Below are positions 1-5,995 of a stretch of DNA of 6,382 nucleotides, in pieces. The notes beneath the pieces were generated by a model. It was not told the DNA's origin and made no database searches. It saw only the letters and a list, made by a program, of their open reading frames with translations. Where the stretch lies: positions 1-6,382 of the forward strand of contig CAOKJI010000119.1 of assembly GCA_948468495.1 (NCBI GenBank), in the 5' to 3' direction. The position numbers and the translations under genes were made by a program. The stretch is from an uncultured Dorea sp. GTDB taxonomy: Bacteria > Bacillota_A > Clostridia > Lachnospirales > Lachnospiraceae. Positions within the stretch are counted from its first letter, which is position 1. Each line of letters starts with the position of its first letter.

Positions 1-25
1 TGCGCATTCTAGCCGAAGTTAGCGG

Positions 26-121
26 TTAGTTCACTGGAGTGTTGCCCAGCTTTGCACAATAAGGTACACTGTTTCCGTCAGGCAGCTCTGGGCCGCACAG
101 GTGGAAAAACTTTACACCCAT
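26..121 (-). CDS. Doubtful 31-codon ORF, possible gene remnant
   Basis: This is an ATG-initiated minus-strand frame of 31 codons that begins 28 nt after the stop of the 46-residue gene on the same strand. It contains two cysteines (FHLCG near residue 9 and PYCAK near residue 22) and ends NTPVN followed by TAA. The frame stays open to the window edge after that stop (PLTSARMR), which would fit a longer protein broken by a nonsense codon, but nothing here proves it. An in-frame TAA lies two codons before the ATG, so the start cannot be further upstream. The ribosome site is poor: only AAAG, almost touching the start. I do not recognise a family. It may be a real tiny protein, a decayed gene, or chance. 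Confidence 0.22.
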   Translation of the reverse strand: MGVKFFHLCGPELPDGNSVPYCAKLGNTPVN

Positions 122-149
122 TCTTTATTCGATTGGCGGATATTTTGTG

Positions 150-290
150 TTAGTCATCTTCTAACATTGATTGAAAAATATCTTTTAATTCCTGTAATTC
201 TTTATTGTCTGGGGATTCTTTCAGAGCTCTTTTGATTTGTATTAAAGTAAGTCTGACAAATCCCTGAAACTGTTTGGCCGTCATCCCCAT
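150..290 (-). CDS. Small helical protein, 46 aa, function unknown
   Basis: The predicted 46-residue product starts MGMTAKQFQGFVRL and ends QSMLEDD. It has no membrane segment or signal peptide. It is rich in K, E, L and Q and should be mostly two amphipathic helices, resembling small cytosolic proteins common in Firmicute accessory DNA. AGGTG lies 5 nt before the ATG at 290, which favours this start over the second Met two codons later. A near-consensus promoter and a palindrome lie immediately upstream on the same strand, giving a leader of about 40 nt. It is transcribed divergently from the ABC operon. The combination of ribosome site, promoter and A/T-rich coding composition makes it a credible gene despite its length. 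No function can be assigned. Confidence 0.6.
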   Translation of the reverse strand: MGMTAKQFQGFVRLTLIQIKRALKESPDNKELQELKDIFQSMLEDD

Positions 291-319
291 ATAATCACCT
301 GCTTTCTGTTAAATACTGT

Positions 320-345
320 TTGATATGATATTTATATTATATCAA
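320..345. promoter_or_regulatory. A/T-rich palindrome, possible operator
   Basis: TTGATATGATA (320-330) and TATTATATCAA (335-345) are inverted repeats matching at 10 of 11 positions around a 4-nt centre. The palindrome covers the -10 box and the expected start of transcription of the 46-residue gene. A protein bound there would block that promoter. The positions are seen directly; the repressor role is inferred, and A/T-rich palindromes also arise by chance. Confidence 0.4.
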
Positions 346-364
346 CGAGTGATGAAAGTGTAAA
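336..364 (-). promoter_or_regulatory. Promoter of the 46-aa gene
   Basis: Read on the minus strand, TTTACA (364-359) is followed by a 17-nt spacer and a perfect TATAAT (341-336). Transcription should start near 329, about 39 nt before the ATG at 290. The -35 box and most of the spacer lie inside the left copy of the 22-bp direct repeat, while the -10 box lies outside it. This looks like a housekeeping sigma-A promoter. Confidence 0.72.
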
Positions 365-369
365 GCCGG
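348..369 (+). repeat. 22-bp direct repeat, left copy
   Basis: This copy begins agtgatgaaagtgtaaag and is identical over 22 bp to 5801-5822 in the same orientation. Allowing two mismatched bases just upstream, the match extends to TCAA-N2 plus the repeat (26 of 28 positions, from 342). A 22-bp repeat is not expected by chance in a window this size. The copy carries the -35 box of the minus-strand promoter for the 46-residue gene. Confidence 0.9.
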
Positions 370-442
370 ACTTCCTGAGTTCCCATCCGCACAGGTGAAA
401 TTATGTTACTGGAAGGGAAAAAGTGACGGAATCTGTGGAAGC

Positions 443-458
443 GTGACAAAATTGTCAC
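443..458. promoter_or_regulatory. Response-regulator operator, TGACA-N4-TGTCA
   Basis: GTGACAAAATTGTCAC is a perfect 7+7 inverted repeat around a 2-nt centre. Its core TGACA-N4-TGTCA has the form reported for BceR-like regulators (approximately TNACA-N4-TGTAA), a comparison made from memory. The centre lies about 53 nt upstream of the expected transcription start, which suits activation. Single half-sites lie on both sides: TGACG at 424-428, 20 bp before the left arm, and TGTCA at 476-480. The likely ligand is the OmpR-family regulator encoded at 4105-4791. Confidence 0.62.
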
Positions 459-491
459 GAAATAATTCATCAGGATGTCACCGGACTGCGG

Positions 492-497
492 TAAAAT
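492..497 (+). promoter_or_regulatory. -10 box of the ABC/two-component operon promoter
   Basis: TAAAAT differs from TATAAT at one position. The bases 17-18 nt further upstream (about 468-474, catcagg) do not resemble TTGACA, which is typical of a promoter that needs an activator. Transcription would start near 504, giving a short leader of about 25 nt that ends in the strong AGGAGG site at 513-518, 10 nt before the ATPase ATG. No riboswitch or attenuator fits in such a leader. Confidence 0.5.
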
Positions 498-528
498 AGA
501 ACCATAGAAATGAGGAGGTACAGAGAGT

Positions 529-1230
529 ATGGAGATCTTAAGATGTGAGAATCTTTCAAAAATCTATGGTTCTGGCAATACCTGTGTGAAGGCGTTAGAC
601 GGCGTATCTTTCAGTGTGGAGGCCGGGGAATTTGTGTCGATTGTGGGGCCCTCGGGCAGCGGGAAGTCTACGCTTCTTCACATATTGGGAGGCGTGGATA
701 AACCGACGGAGGGAAAGGTGCTGATTGGCGGTACGGATATCCATGGACTTAGTGAGAACAAGCTTGCCGTTTTCCGAAGACGGCAGATTGGGTTAATCTA
801 TCAGTTTTATAATCTGCTTCCGGTGTTAAATGTGGACGAGAATATTGTGCTGCCCCACCTTCTGGACGGAAGAGAACTGGACCAGAAGAGGCTGGACATG
901 ATTGTGGAGCAGATGGGGCTTACTGAGCGGAGAAATAATCTGCCGGGGCAGCTCTCCGGCGGGCAGCAGCAGAGGGTGTCCATCGGCCGGGCGCTCTATA
1001 ACCGCCCGGCGATTGTGCTGGCAGACGAGCCCACCGGGAATTTAGACCGGAAGAATGGGGAAGAGATTGTGCGGCTCTTAAAGAAATCCAACCGGAGCCA
1101 GAAGCAGACTCTGCTCCTTATTACCCATGACGAGAGCATCGCTCTGCAGGCAGACCGGATGCTAAATATCGAGGACGGCCGCATCACCAGGGATGAGCGC
1201 ATCCGCATGACCGGAGGTGAGGGGCTGTGA
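529..1230 (+). CDS. ABC transporter ATP-binding protein (MacB/LolD/BceA-like)
   Basis: This is a cytoplasmic ATPase of 233 residues, normal length for the group, that powers the FtsX-type permease encoded next. All motifs are intact: Walker A GPSGSGKST at 40-48, Q-loop Gln92, signature LSGGQQQR at 142-149, Walker B IVLADEP at 162-168 with catalytic Glu167, D-loop GNLD at 170-173 and switch His200. The overall pattern (DGVSFSVEAGEFVSIVG, QFYNLLPVLNVDEN) is that of the MacB/LolD/BceA family, which works by mechanotransmission or extraction rather than bulk import. The ATG follows AGGAGG by 10 nt. The last codon overlaps the permease start by 4 nt (GTGA), so the two are translationally coupled. 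It is probably induced through the 443-458 operator. The family is certain; the substrate is unknown, with antimicrobial-peptide export or removal the most likely role given the two-component partner. Confidence 0.93.
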   Translation: MEILRCENLSKIYGSGNTCVKALDGVSFSVEAGEFVSIVGPSGSGKSTLLHILGGVDKPTEGKVLIGGTDIHGLSENKLAVFRRRQIGLIYQFYNLLPVLNVDENIVLPHLLDGRELDQKRLDMIVEQMGLTERRNNLPGQLSGGQQQRVSIGRALYNRPAIVLADEPTGNLDRKNGEEIVRLLKKSNRSQKQTLLLITHDESIALQADRMLNIEDGRITRDERIRMTGGEGL

Positions 1231-4010
1231 GACGCAACATTGTATACTATGTGACGAGACAGTATATGAAGCAGAATAAAAAGCGGACGGCAACTACATT
1301 CTTTGGAATCGCTTTTATGGTGCTTCTCATGACCTGTGTTTTTGTGGGGAAGGATACGGGATTGGGTTATCTGGAACAGGCAGCTTCCTTAAAAGAAGGA
1401 AAATGGCATGTATCTTTCTATGATATAGACAAGGAAAAGCAGGAGAAAATCCGGGAGCTTCCCTTTGTAAAAGAGACGGCGGCGTCCGAATATCTGGGTA
1501 ATACCGCGTTTGAGCAGTCGGGAAATGCCGAGAGGCCGTACTTGAACGTGAAGGGATATTCCGGGAACTGTTTTGACTGGATGAATATTGAGCTTGTAAG
1601 CGGAAGGCTGCCGGAGCGCGAGGGCGAGATGCTGATTAGCCGGAAGGCGCTGGAGGATGGAGCGGATATTGCGGTGGGCGACGCAATTGACGCTGAATTT
1701 TTCCGCCGTTCGATAACAGGAACGGATGAGGAAGCGGTAGAGACGGTCTTCCCCTTTGCAGGGATTATTCTGAAATATGGGGAAACGAAAGATGTGCCGG
1801 AGGATTTCCCTTATTATGGGGAAAATACCAGCTTTCGGGAAAATATCACATATACGGGAGAAAAGGAAAGCTACCGGATTACAGGAATTATGGAAGCGCC
1901 GGGGTACGAGCAGAGTTCCGCGGCCGGGTATACGGCGATTGTCCTGCTGACAAATGAACGGGCGGAGACGCTGGAGCACGTTAATTTCAGCGTGGTGCTG
2001 GATCTGGGACAGACTCCCGAAGACTATGCGGTCTCGCTGCGGGAAATTGCGGGAAAAGATTCCATTGATTTTAACAATTATCTGCTTGCGTTTTCCGGCA
2101 GTTCGTCGGAAAGCACCATCAATACGATCGTCCGTTTCATGACAGTGTTTTTTACGGCTTTGATTATGATTTGCTCAGTGCTGCTGATTTACAATGTATT
2201 TCATATGTCCTTTCAGGAGAGGAGCAGGTATTTAGGAATGCTGTGCTCGGTAGGAGCGACGGGAAGACAGAAGCGCAGCAGTATTTATTTTGAAGCGGTA
2301 TATCTGTTGATTTTCGCACTGCCTGCCGGGATGCTTGGCGGTATGGGGATAATCTGGGCGGCAATGCAGTTTCTAAGACCGCTTTTGGGCGAATTTATGG
2401 GATTGGAGGAAATCGTAAAAAGCTGTTCGGTTTCCATTCGCGTTTCTGCGGAAAACCTCGTAATAACAGCGGCAGTCAGCATCGCGACGGTATTGCTGGC
2501 CGCATGGCTTCCTGCCAGGAAGATTGGAAAGATTGGACCAATTGAGTGTATCCGGGGAAATACCGAAAAACGCCGGCGTCAGTTTGCAATGAACAGGGCC
2601 GCCTGGAAACGGTGGGGCGCGGAAGGAATGCTGGCGGTGAATACTCTGACAAGGCGGGGAAAAAAGGCCAGAGCGATGGTTACCGCCCTCGCGGTATTTA
2701 TGGTAATTCTTGTGGCGACGGCATTCGGCTCTTCGGCCGTTCATAAAATCATGAGCGAGAAGATTCATGGGGACATGCTCTTTTCCACGTCGGACGATGG
2801 ATATGATTATACGCTTTACGGCAATGCGTATACGCCGGTCTATGAGGAAGTGGTGAAGGAGGTTGAGAAGGATGAGGGCGTGGAGAAGGCGGTTCTGTGG
2901 GGAGACGGGATTTTTGCCGGAACGGTTCCCAGGGAGGTTTATGGAAAGGAATTCTGGGAATCCTTAAAAGACATCTATCAGTTGAATTACCGGAAGGAAC
3001 TGTCTGAGGAGGAATTCCGGGATAAGTATCCTTCGGAGCAGGAGAGTGTGAATATTCTGGAGGTGGATTCCGGGACGCTAAAAGAACTTGCGAAAGTGTC
3101 AGGAATAGATGTAAGGAGACTCTCGGACACAGGGCGTCCTTCGGCGCTGGTGATGAAAGAGGGGGCGATTTCCACAGACAATCATACCATCTGGGGGATG
3201 GAACCGGAACGTTACCGATATTACCATATTGAGAATCTGACGGATTACCGGCAGGGCGAGAAGATACCTTTAAGCTTTTATCATGAGGGTAAGGAGGAAA
3301 TGGTGGATTATCCGGTAGAGATTGCGGGTTTTGTAGAGCCGGAGCGAATCAGGCGGTATATGTCCTTCGGTCAGGGAGGGAATCTCTGGCTGATCATCAG
3401 CCCGGAAATCGCGGAAGAGATTCGGGCTGCGGCAGACAGCGGCGAAGACAACTCAGTGATTCATCCGTTCCTGATGATAAAGATGAACGGGAAGCCGACG
3501 GATTTAATTGACAGGCTGACGCGCCTCTGTGATAATGAAGATACCGATATGGTGCTGGGAAAAGAGGAATATGCAGCTACCCTTGCCCGGTCGCTGGTTC
3601 AGATTGCAGATATACTGCTTGGCTGTTTTGTGGTTCTTTCTTCTGTAATCTGTCTGCTGAATCTCTTCAATTCCGTAAAGGGATGGATAGAAGGACGGGC
3701 GCAGGAATTGGCGGTTCTCCGGTCGGCGGGCATGACGGAGAGTCAGATGAGGAAAATGGTGTTCTTTGAGTGTATGGGCATTTTCGTGAAAGCGCTGGCG
3801 CTTGCGGCGGTCTGCAGCGGATGTATGATCTATATCATCCAGAAGGGCGCGGAGGTTATTTTTGGAAGGGTTGTTATTCCATTGCCTGCAGCCGGCGGAG
3901 GGGCGGCAGCGCTGCTTGCGGTGATAACCCTTGTTGGAATCGCGGGTTACAGCTTGAAAAAGGAATGCGGGAAAGAGATGTTTGAAAGCATACGCAGCGA
4001 GAATATTTAA
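1227..4010 (+). CDS. Large FtsX/MacB-type ABC permease with two extracytoplasmic domains
   Basis: This 927-residue membrane protein forms the channel or mechanotransmitter for the upstream ATPase. It begins with GTG, overlapping the ATPase stop, with GGAGG 9 nt before it. The predicted layout is two homologous halves: TM1 about 21-41, extracytoplasmic domain 1 about 45-298, TM2 302-326, TM3 353-380, TM4 409-430; then TM5 482-505, extracytoplasmic domain 2 about 510-785, TM6 790-815, TM7 846-870, TM8 885-908. Each half has an FtsX coupling-helix motif (ERSRYLGMLCSVGATGRQ near 331; QELAVLRSAGMTESQ near 826). The first half ends with the classic PARKIGKIGPIECIR (429-443), while the second half keeps only a weak version (FESIRSENI). 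This eight-helix form differs from the ten-helix BceB type of about 650 residues. The large outer domains probably bind substrate and may signal to the kinase. The fold is secure; the substrate is not known. Confidence 0.88.
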   Translation: MRRNIVYYVTRQYMKQNKKRTATTFFGIAFMVLLMTCVFVGKDTGLGYLEQAASLKEGKWHVSFYDIDKEKQEKIRELPFVKETAASEYLGNTAFEQSGNAERPYLNVKGYSGNCFDWMNIELVSGRLPEREGEMLISRKALEDGADIAVGDAIDAEFFRRSITGTDEEAVETVFPFAGIILKYGETKDVPEDFPYYGENTSFRENITYTGEKESYRITGIMEAPGYEQSSAAGYTAIVLLTNERAETLEHVNFSVVLDLGQTPEDYAVSLREIAGKDSIDFNNYLLAFSGSSSESTINTIVRFMTVFFTALIMICSVLLIYNVFHMSFQERSRYLGMLCSVGATGRQKRSSIYFEAVYLLIFALPAGMLGGMGIIWAAMQFLRPLLGEFMGLEEIVKSCSVSIRVSAENLVITAAVSIATVLLAAWLPARKIGKIGPIECIRGNTEKRRRQFAMNRAAWKRWGAEGMLAVNTLTRRGKKARAMVTALAVFMVILVATAFGSSAVHKIMSEKIHGDMLFSTSDDGYDYTLYGNAYTPVYEEVVKEVEKDEGVEKAVLWGDGIFAGTVPREVYGKEFWESLKDIYQLNYRKELSEEEFRDKYPSEQESVNILEVDSGTLKELAKVSGIDVRRLSDTGRPSALVMKEGAISTDNHTIWGMEPERYRYYHIENLTDYRQGEKIPLSFYHEGKEEMVDYPVEIAGFVEPERIRRYMSFGQGGNLWLIISPEIAEEIRAAADSGEDNSVIHPFLMIKMNGKPTDLIDRLTRLCDNEDTDMVLGKEEYAATLARSLVQIADILLGCFVVLSSVICLLNLFNSVKGWIEGRAQELAVLRSAGMTESQMRKMVFFECMGIFVKALALAAVCSGCMIYIIQKGAEVIFGRVVIPLPAAGGGAAALLAVITLVGIAGYSLKKECGKEMFESIRSENI

Positions 4011-4017
4011 CAGTTCT

Positions 4018-4079
4018 CTGTCCGGCCTGACCGAATTGCTTCTCTTCGTATACCGAAGCATTCCGATCAGGCCGGACAG
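4018..4079. repeat. Long inverted repeat between permease and regulator genes
   Basis: CTGTCCGGCCTGA (4018-4030) pairs perfectly with TCAGGCCGGACAG (4067-4079). After a short mismatch, GAATTGCTTC (4033-4042) pairs with GAAGCATTC (4055-4063) with one bulged T, leaving a 12-nt loop. The result is one hairpin of more than 20 base pairs that begins 7 nt after the permease stop. No T-run follows on either strand (plus continues gggatttgggg), so it is not a standard intrinsic terminator. It could stabilise the upstream mRNA, partly terminate it, mark a processing site, or be a dispersed palindromic element. The sequence is clear; the role is inferred. Confidence 0.8.
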
Positions 4080-4104
4080 GGATTTGGGGTAATAGGGTGA
4101 TTTT

Positions 4105-4791
4105 ATGGATTTGAGAGTAATGATTGTAGAAGATGATGAGATTATCAGGGAAGGGCTGGAACTTGCCTTAAGGCAGGAAGGGTGCCGGGTATATCCGGCG
4201 GGGACGGTATATGAGGCGGTGGAAATCATCCGGCAGGAAAAGGCGGTTGATTTCTATCTTCTGGATATCCTGCTGCCGGACGGAGATGGATTTATGATCT
4301 GTCAGGAAATCCGGAAGCGGTCGGATACGCCCATCTTGTTTCTGACGGCGTGCGACGATGAAGTGAATACGGTGAGGGCGCTGGAGCAGGGAGCGGACGA
4401 TTATATTTCCAAGCCCTTTCGCATCCGGGAGCTGCTTGCCCGGATGAAAGCCATTCTAAGAAGGACGAACCGGGAAGAGGGGAGTCTTAAGAAGGTGGCG
4501 GAGGTGGGAAAGACGCGGGTTCATCTTCAGACAGGGCGGGTGTACTGCGGGGATGAGGAGATTGTGCTGACGGCGATGGAGTACAGGCTGCTTTTGATAT
4601 TTTTAAACCACAGAGGACAGACGCTTACCAGAAGGCAGATATTGAATCAGATCTGGGATGAGGCGGGTGACTTTGTAAATGACAATACCTTAAGCGTTTA
4701 TGTAAAAAGACTTCGGAAGAAGTTAGGAGATACGGCGGAGGGGGAATTCATCCAGACTGTCCGGGGCGTAGGATACCGGATGGAGAAATGA
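4105..4791 (+). CDS. OmpR/PhoB-family response regulator
   Basis: This is a 228-residue DNA-binding regulator, normal length for the family, and the phosphoacceptor partner of the adjacent kinase. The receiver domain (about 1-120) has the acidic pocket Asp10/Asp11, phosphorylated Asp54 in YLLDILLPDGDG, Thr81, Tyr100 and Lys103 before Pro104. The winged-helix output domain (about 130-228) shows the usual LTAMEYRLLLIFLNHRG, SVYVKRLRKKLG and IQTVRGVGYRME segments. The ATG follows AGGGTGA by 4 nt. It lies 94 nt after the permease, with the long hairpin in between, and overlaps none of its neighbours; the kinase start follows its stop by one base. It most likely binds the TGACA-N4-TGTCA site upstream of the ATPase. 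An independent promoter in the 94-nt gap is not evident. Confidence 0.94.
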   Translation: MDLRVMIVEDDEIIREGLELALRQEGCRVYPAGTVYEAVEIIRQEKAVDFYLLDILLPDGDGFMICQEIRKRSDTPILFLTACDDEVNTVRALEQGADDYISKPFRIRELLARMKAILRRTNREEGSLKKVAEVGKTRVHLQTGRVYCGDEEIVLTAMEYRLLLIFLNHRGQTLTRRQILNQIWDEAGDFVNDNTLSVYVKRLRKKLGDTAEGEFIQTVRGVGYRMEK

Positions 4792-4792
4792 G

Positions 4793-5791
4793 GTGCGGAC
4801 AGGGATGGAACTTATCATTCAGGGTGTGATAATCGCTTTTGCGGCAGTGTTCTGCCTGATTTCAGGCAGTCTGCAGATGATTTGCGCGGCGCTGGCGGGC
4901 GCTGCCGCGGCTTTATTTCTGGTAACGGCTGTTTTTCGGTACAGGAGGGAACGGGAATTAAAGGAGTTAACCCTGTATCTGATGCATGTACAGGACGGCT
5001 TTGGCCTGCCGGAATTAAAGAGGTGCAGGGAAGGGCGGCTTTCTATTCTGGAAAGCGAGATTTATAAGCTGGTGGCGTCAATCAGCAGGCAGTCTGACAA
5101 AGCCAGCAGGGAGAAAGAATATCTTGCGGGAATGCTCTCCGACATTTCCCATCAAATCAAGACGCCGCTGTCTTCCATAACCATTATGACGGAATTATTG
5201 CGCTCCGAAGAAATCAGCGAAGAAAAGAGAGAAGAATTTACGGACAAAATCGATTCTCAGGTCAGGCGCATTACATGGCTCATTCGGAATCTTCTGACTC
5301 TGTCCCAACTGGATGCGGATATGTTAAAGCTTAAGCAGGAAGAAGTGTCTGTGAAGAAACTGCTGGAACATGCCTGCCAGCCCTTTGAGATTATGGCGGA
5401 ACTGAAGGGAGTTGCGCTTACGGTGTCCGCGCCGGAGGATATGACGCTGGTGTGCGACGGGCGCTGGACGGGAGAAGCGGTATCGAATATTGTTAAGAAT
5501 TGTCTGGAACATACGCCTGCCGGGGGAAGGGTCCGGGTATATGCCGCGCAGAATAATTTCTCAACAACCATTACAGTGGAGGATACCGGCGCGGGGATAC
5601 CGCCAGAGAGCCTGCCCCATATATTTGAACGGTTCTATAAGGGAGAAGGGGCGTCGAAAGACAGCGTGGGAATCGGGCTGGCTATGTCGAAGCAGATAAT
5701 TCTGCGGCAGAACGGGAATATCAGCGTGAAAAGCGAAGCGGGGAAGGGAAGCTGCTTTCGGATTAAGCTGTATTCGGAGGCGGCGATATAA
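4793..5791 (+). CDS. Sensor histidine kinase, intramembrane-sensing type
   Basis: This 332-residue kinase would phosphorylate the regulator encoded just upstream. Two hydrophobic helices (about 7-24 and 29-48) are separated by only some five residues, so there is no extracytoplasmic sensor domain, as in BceS-type intramembrane-sensing kinases. The H-box is SDISHQIKTPLSSI with phosphorylated His120. The ATPase domain has the N-box SNIVKNCLEHTP (Asn232, Asn236), G1 DTGAGIP near 264, F-box FERFYKG near 278 and G2 GIGLAMSK at 293-300. All catalytic parts are present. The GTG at 4793 has GGAG 7 nt upstream. An ATG at 4805 has a stronger GAGGTG site 9 nt upstream, so the true protein may be 328 residues. 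It probably receives its signal from the adjacent ABC permease. The stop is followed 9 nt later by the right direct repeat. Confidence 0.93.
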   Translation: MRTGMELIIQGVIIAFAAVFCLISGSLQMICAALAGAAAALFLVTAVFRYRRERELKELTLYLMHVQDGFGLPELKRCREGRLSILESEIYKLVASISRQSDKASREKEYLAGMLSDISHQIKTPLSSITIMTELLRSEEISEEKREEFTDKIDSQVRRITWLIRNLLTLSQLDADMLKLKQEEVSVKKLLEHACQPFEIMAELKGVALTVSAPEDMTLVCDGRWTGEAVSNIVKNCLEHTPAGGRVRVYAAQNNFSTTITVEDTGAGIPPESLPHIFERFYKGEGASKDSVGIGLAMSKQIILRQNGNISVKSEAGKGSCFRIKLYSEAAI

Positions 5792-5800
5792 TTCTCAATA

Positions 5801-5822
5801 AGTGATGAAAGTGTAAAGCCGG
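5801..5822 (+). repeat. 22-bp direct repeat, right copy
   Basis: Identical to 348-369 and in the same orientation. It lies between the kinase stop and the small-RNA terminator. On the minus strand it still has TTTACA, but the sequence 17 nt on is GAATTA instead of TATAAT, so this copy is a promoter fragment that has lost its -10 box. That asymmetry suggests the right copy was separated from its promoter when the operon entered. Confidence 0.9.
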
Positions 5823-5826
5823 CAGT

Positions 5827-5856
5827 AAAAAAAGCGGACAACCGAAGCTGTCCGCT
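5827..5856 (-). terminator. Intrinsic terminator of the small RNA and nuclease transcripts
   Basis: On the minus strand, AGCGGACA (5856-5849) and TGTCCGCT (5840-5833) form a perfect 8-bp stem with an 8-nt loop. A run of seven T's (5833-5827) begins at the last base of the stem. This is a textbook intrinsic terminator for minus-strand transcripts. On the plus strand the hairpin is followed only by caacttttg, so it would be a weak stop for the kinase transcript at best. Confidence 0.88.
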
Positions 5857-5961
5857 CAACTTTTGAATGAAATAGGTGGGGCGGCATTTCCCACATCTCC
5901 AACGAGGGTGACGGCTGCCCGTTCCGTCCTCTAAATCATTCAATATAGTTTATGTGTTCAT
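5827..5961 (-). ncRNA. Putative structured small RNA of about 135 nt
   Basis: A consensus promoter and an intrinsic terminator frame a stretch with no meaningful ORF; the first ATG opens only three codons. The minus-strand transcript can fold as follows. An 8-bp closing stem pairs 5936-5943 with 5863-5870 (TTGAATGA/TCATTCAA). Inside it is a hairpin made of GAGG-ACGG (5931-5924) and CCGT-CAC-CCTC (5914-5904) with a 3-nt bulge. A second hairpin pairs GTGGG (5894-5890) with CCCAC (5880-5876). The two loops carry GGCA and TGCC, which could form a loop-loop contact. The terminator hairpin follows. Its promoter overlaps the 3' end of the nuclease-like gene, so read-through nuclease mRNA would carry the same sequence as its 3' UTR. 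I cannot match it to a named RNA family. Confidence 0.68.
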
Positions 5962-5967
5962 GACCTC

Positions 5968-5995
5968 ATTATACTTATTTCTAGCTATTTGTCAA
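5968..5995 (-). promoter_or_regulatory. Consensus promoter of the small RNA
   Basis: On the minus strand, a perfect TTGACA (5995-5990) and a perfect TATAAT (5973-5968) are separated by 16 nt. The -35 box lies in the last codons and stop of the nuclease-like gene (CTT GAC AAA TAG). Transcription should start near 5961. No coding sequence begins downstream, so this promoter serves an RNA product. Confidence 0.8.

Larger units (their letters stand above)
370..5822. other. Putative inserted transporter/two-component cassette
   Basis: This is the segment from the end of the left direct repeat through the right copy. It contains the complete plus-strand ABC transporter and two-component operon with its own promoter. 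It differs from both flanks in base composition and gene direction. Joining the flanks across one repeat copy would place the full promoter of the 46-residue gene right after the terminator of the small RNA, which is a natural ancestral arrangement. No integrase, transposase or terminal inverted repeats are visible, so any movement would have used an enzyme in trans, homologous recombination or illegitimate recombination. The boundaries are inferred from the repeats alone. Confidence 0.4.

Noticed and set aside
44..93. GCCCAG (44-49) and CTGGGC (88-93) as a hairpin or terminator
   Set aside because: Only 6 bp with a 38-nt loop and no T-run; unlikely to be functional.
357..369. GGCTTTACACTTT on the minus strand matches the E. 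coli lac promoter, suggesting vector sequence
   Set aside because: The match stops after 13 bases. The -10 region and surroundings differ completely, and the same 13 bases recur inside the natural 22-bp repeat.
93..397. 11-bp direct repeat ccgcacaggtg at 93-103 and 387-397, flanking the 46-aa gene
   Set aside because: A few 11-bp matches are expected by chance in 6.4 kb, and the similarity does not extend on either side.
4018..4079. Intrinsic terminator after the permease gene
   Set aside because: The hairpin is strong but has no T-run on either strand, so it is kept as an inverted repeat of uncertain role.
3504..4229. Open minus-strand frame of 241 codons across the permease end and regulator start
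   Set aside because: It is antisense to two clearly coding genes, crosses the intergenic hairpin, and its product has no recognisable domain. It is a shadow of G/C-rich coding sequence.
1227..5791. Naming the operon bceABRS or a specific antibiotic-resistance locus
   Set aside because: The permease architecture and gene order differ from BceAB loci, and nothing in the sequence identifies the substrate.
5827..5961. Tandem antitoxin repeats of the ToxIN/type III kind within the small RNA
   Set aside because: No repeated unit is present. Any resemblance to type III systems rests on gene pairing only.
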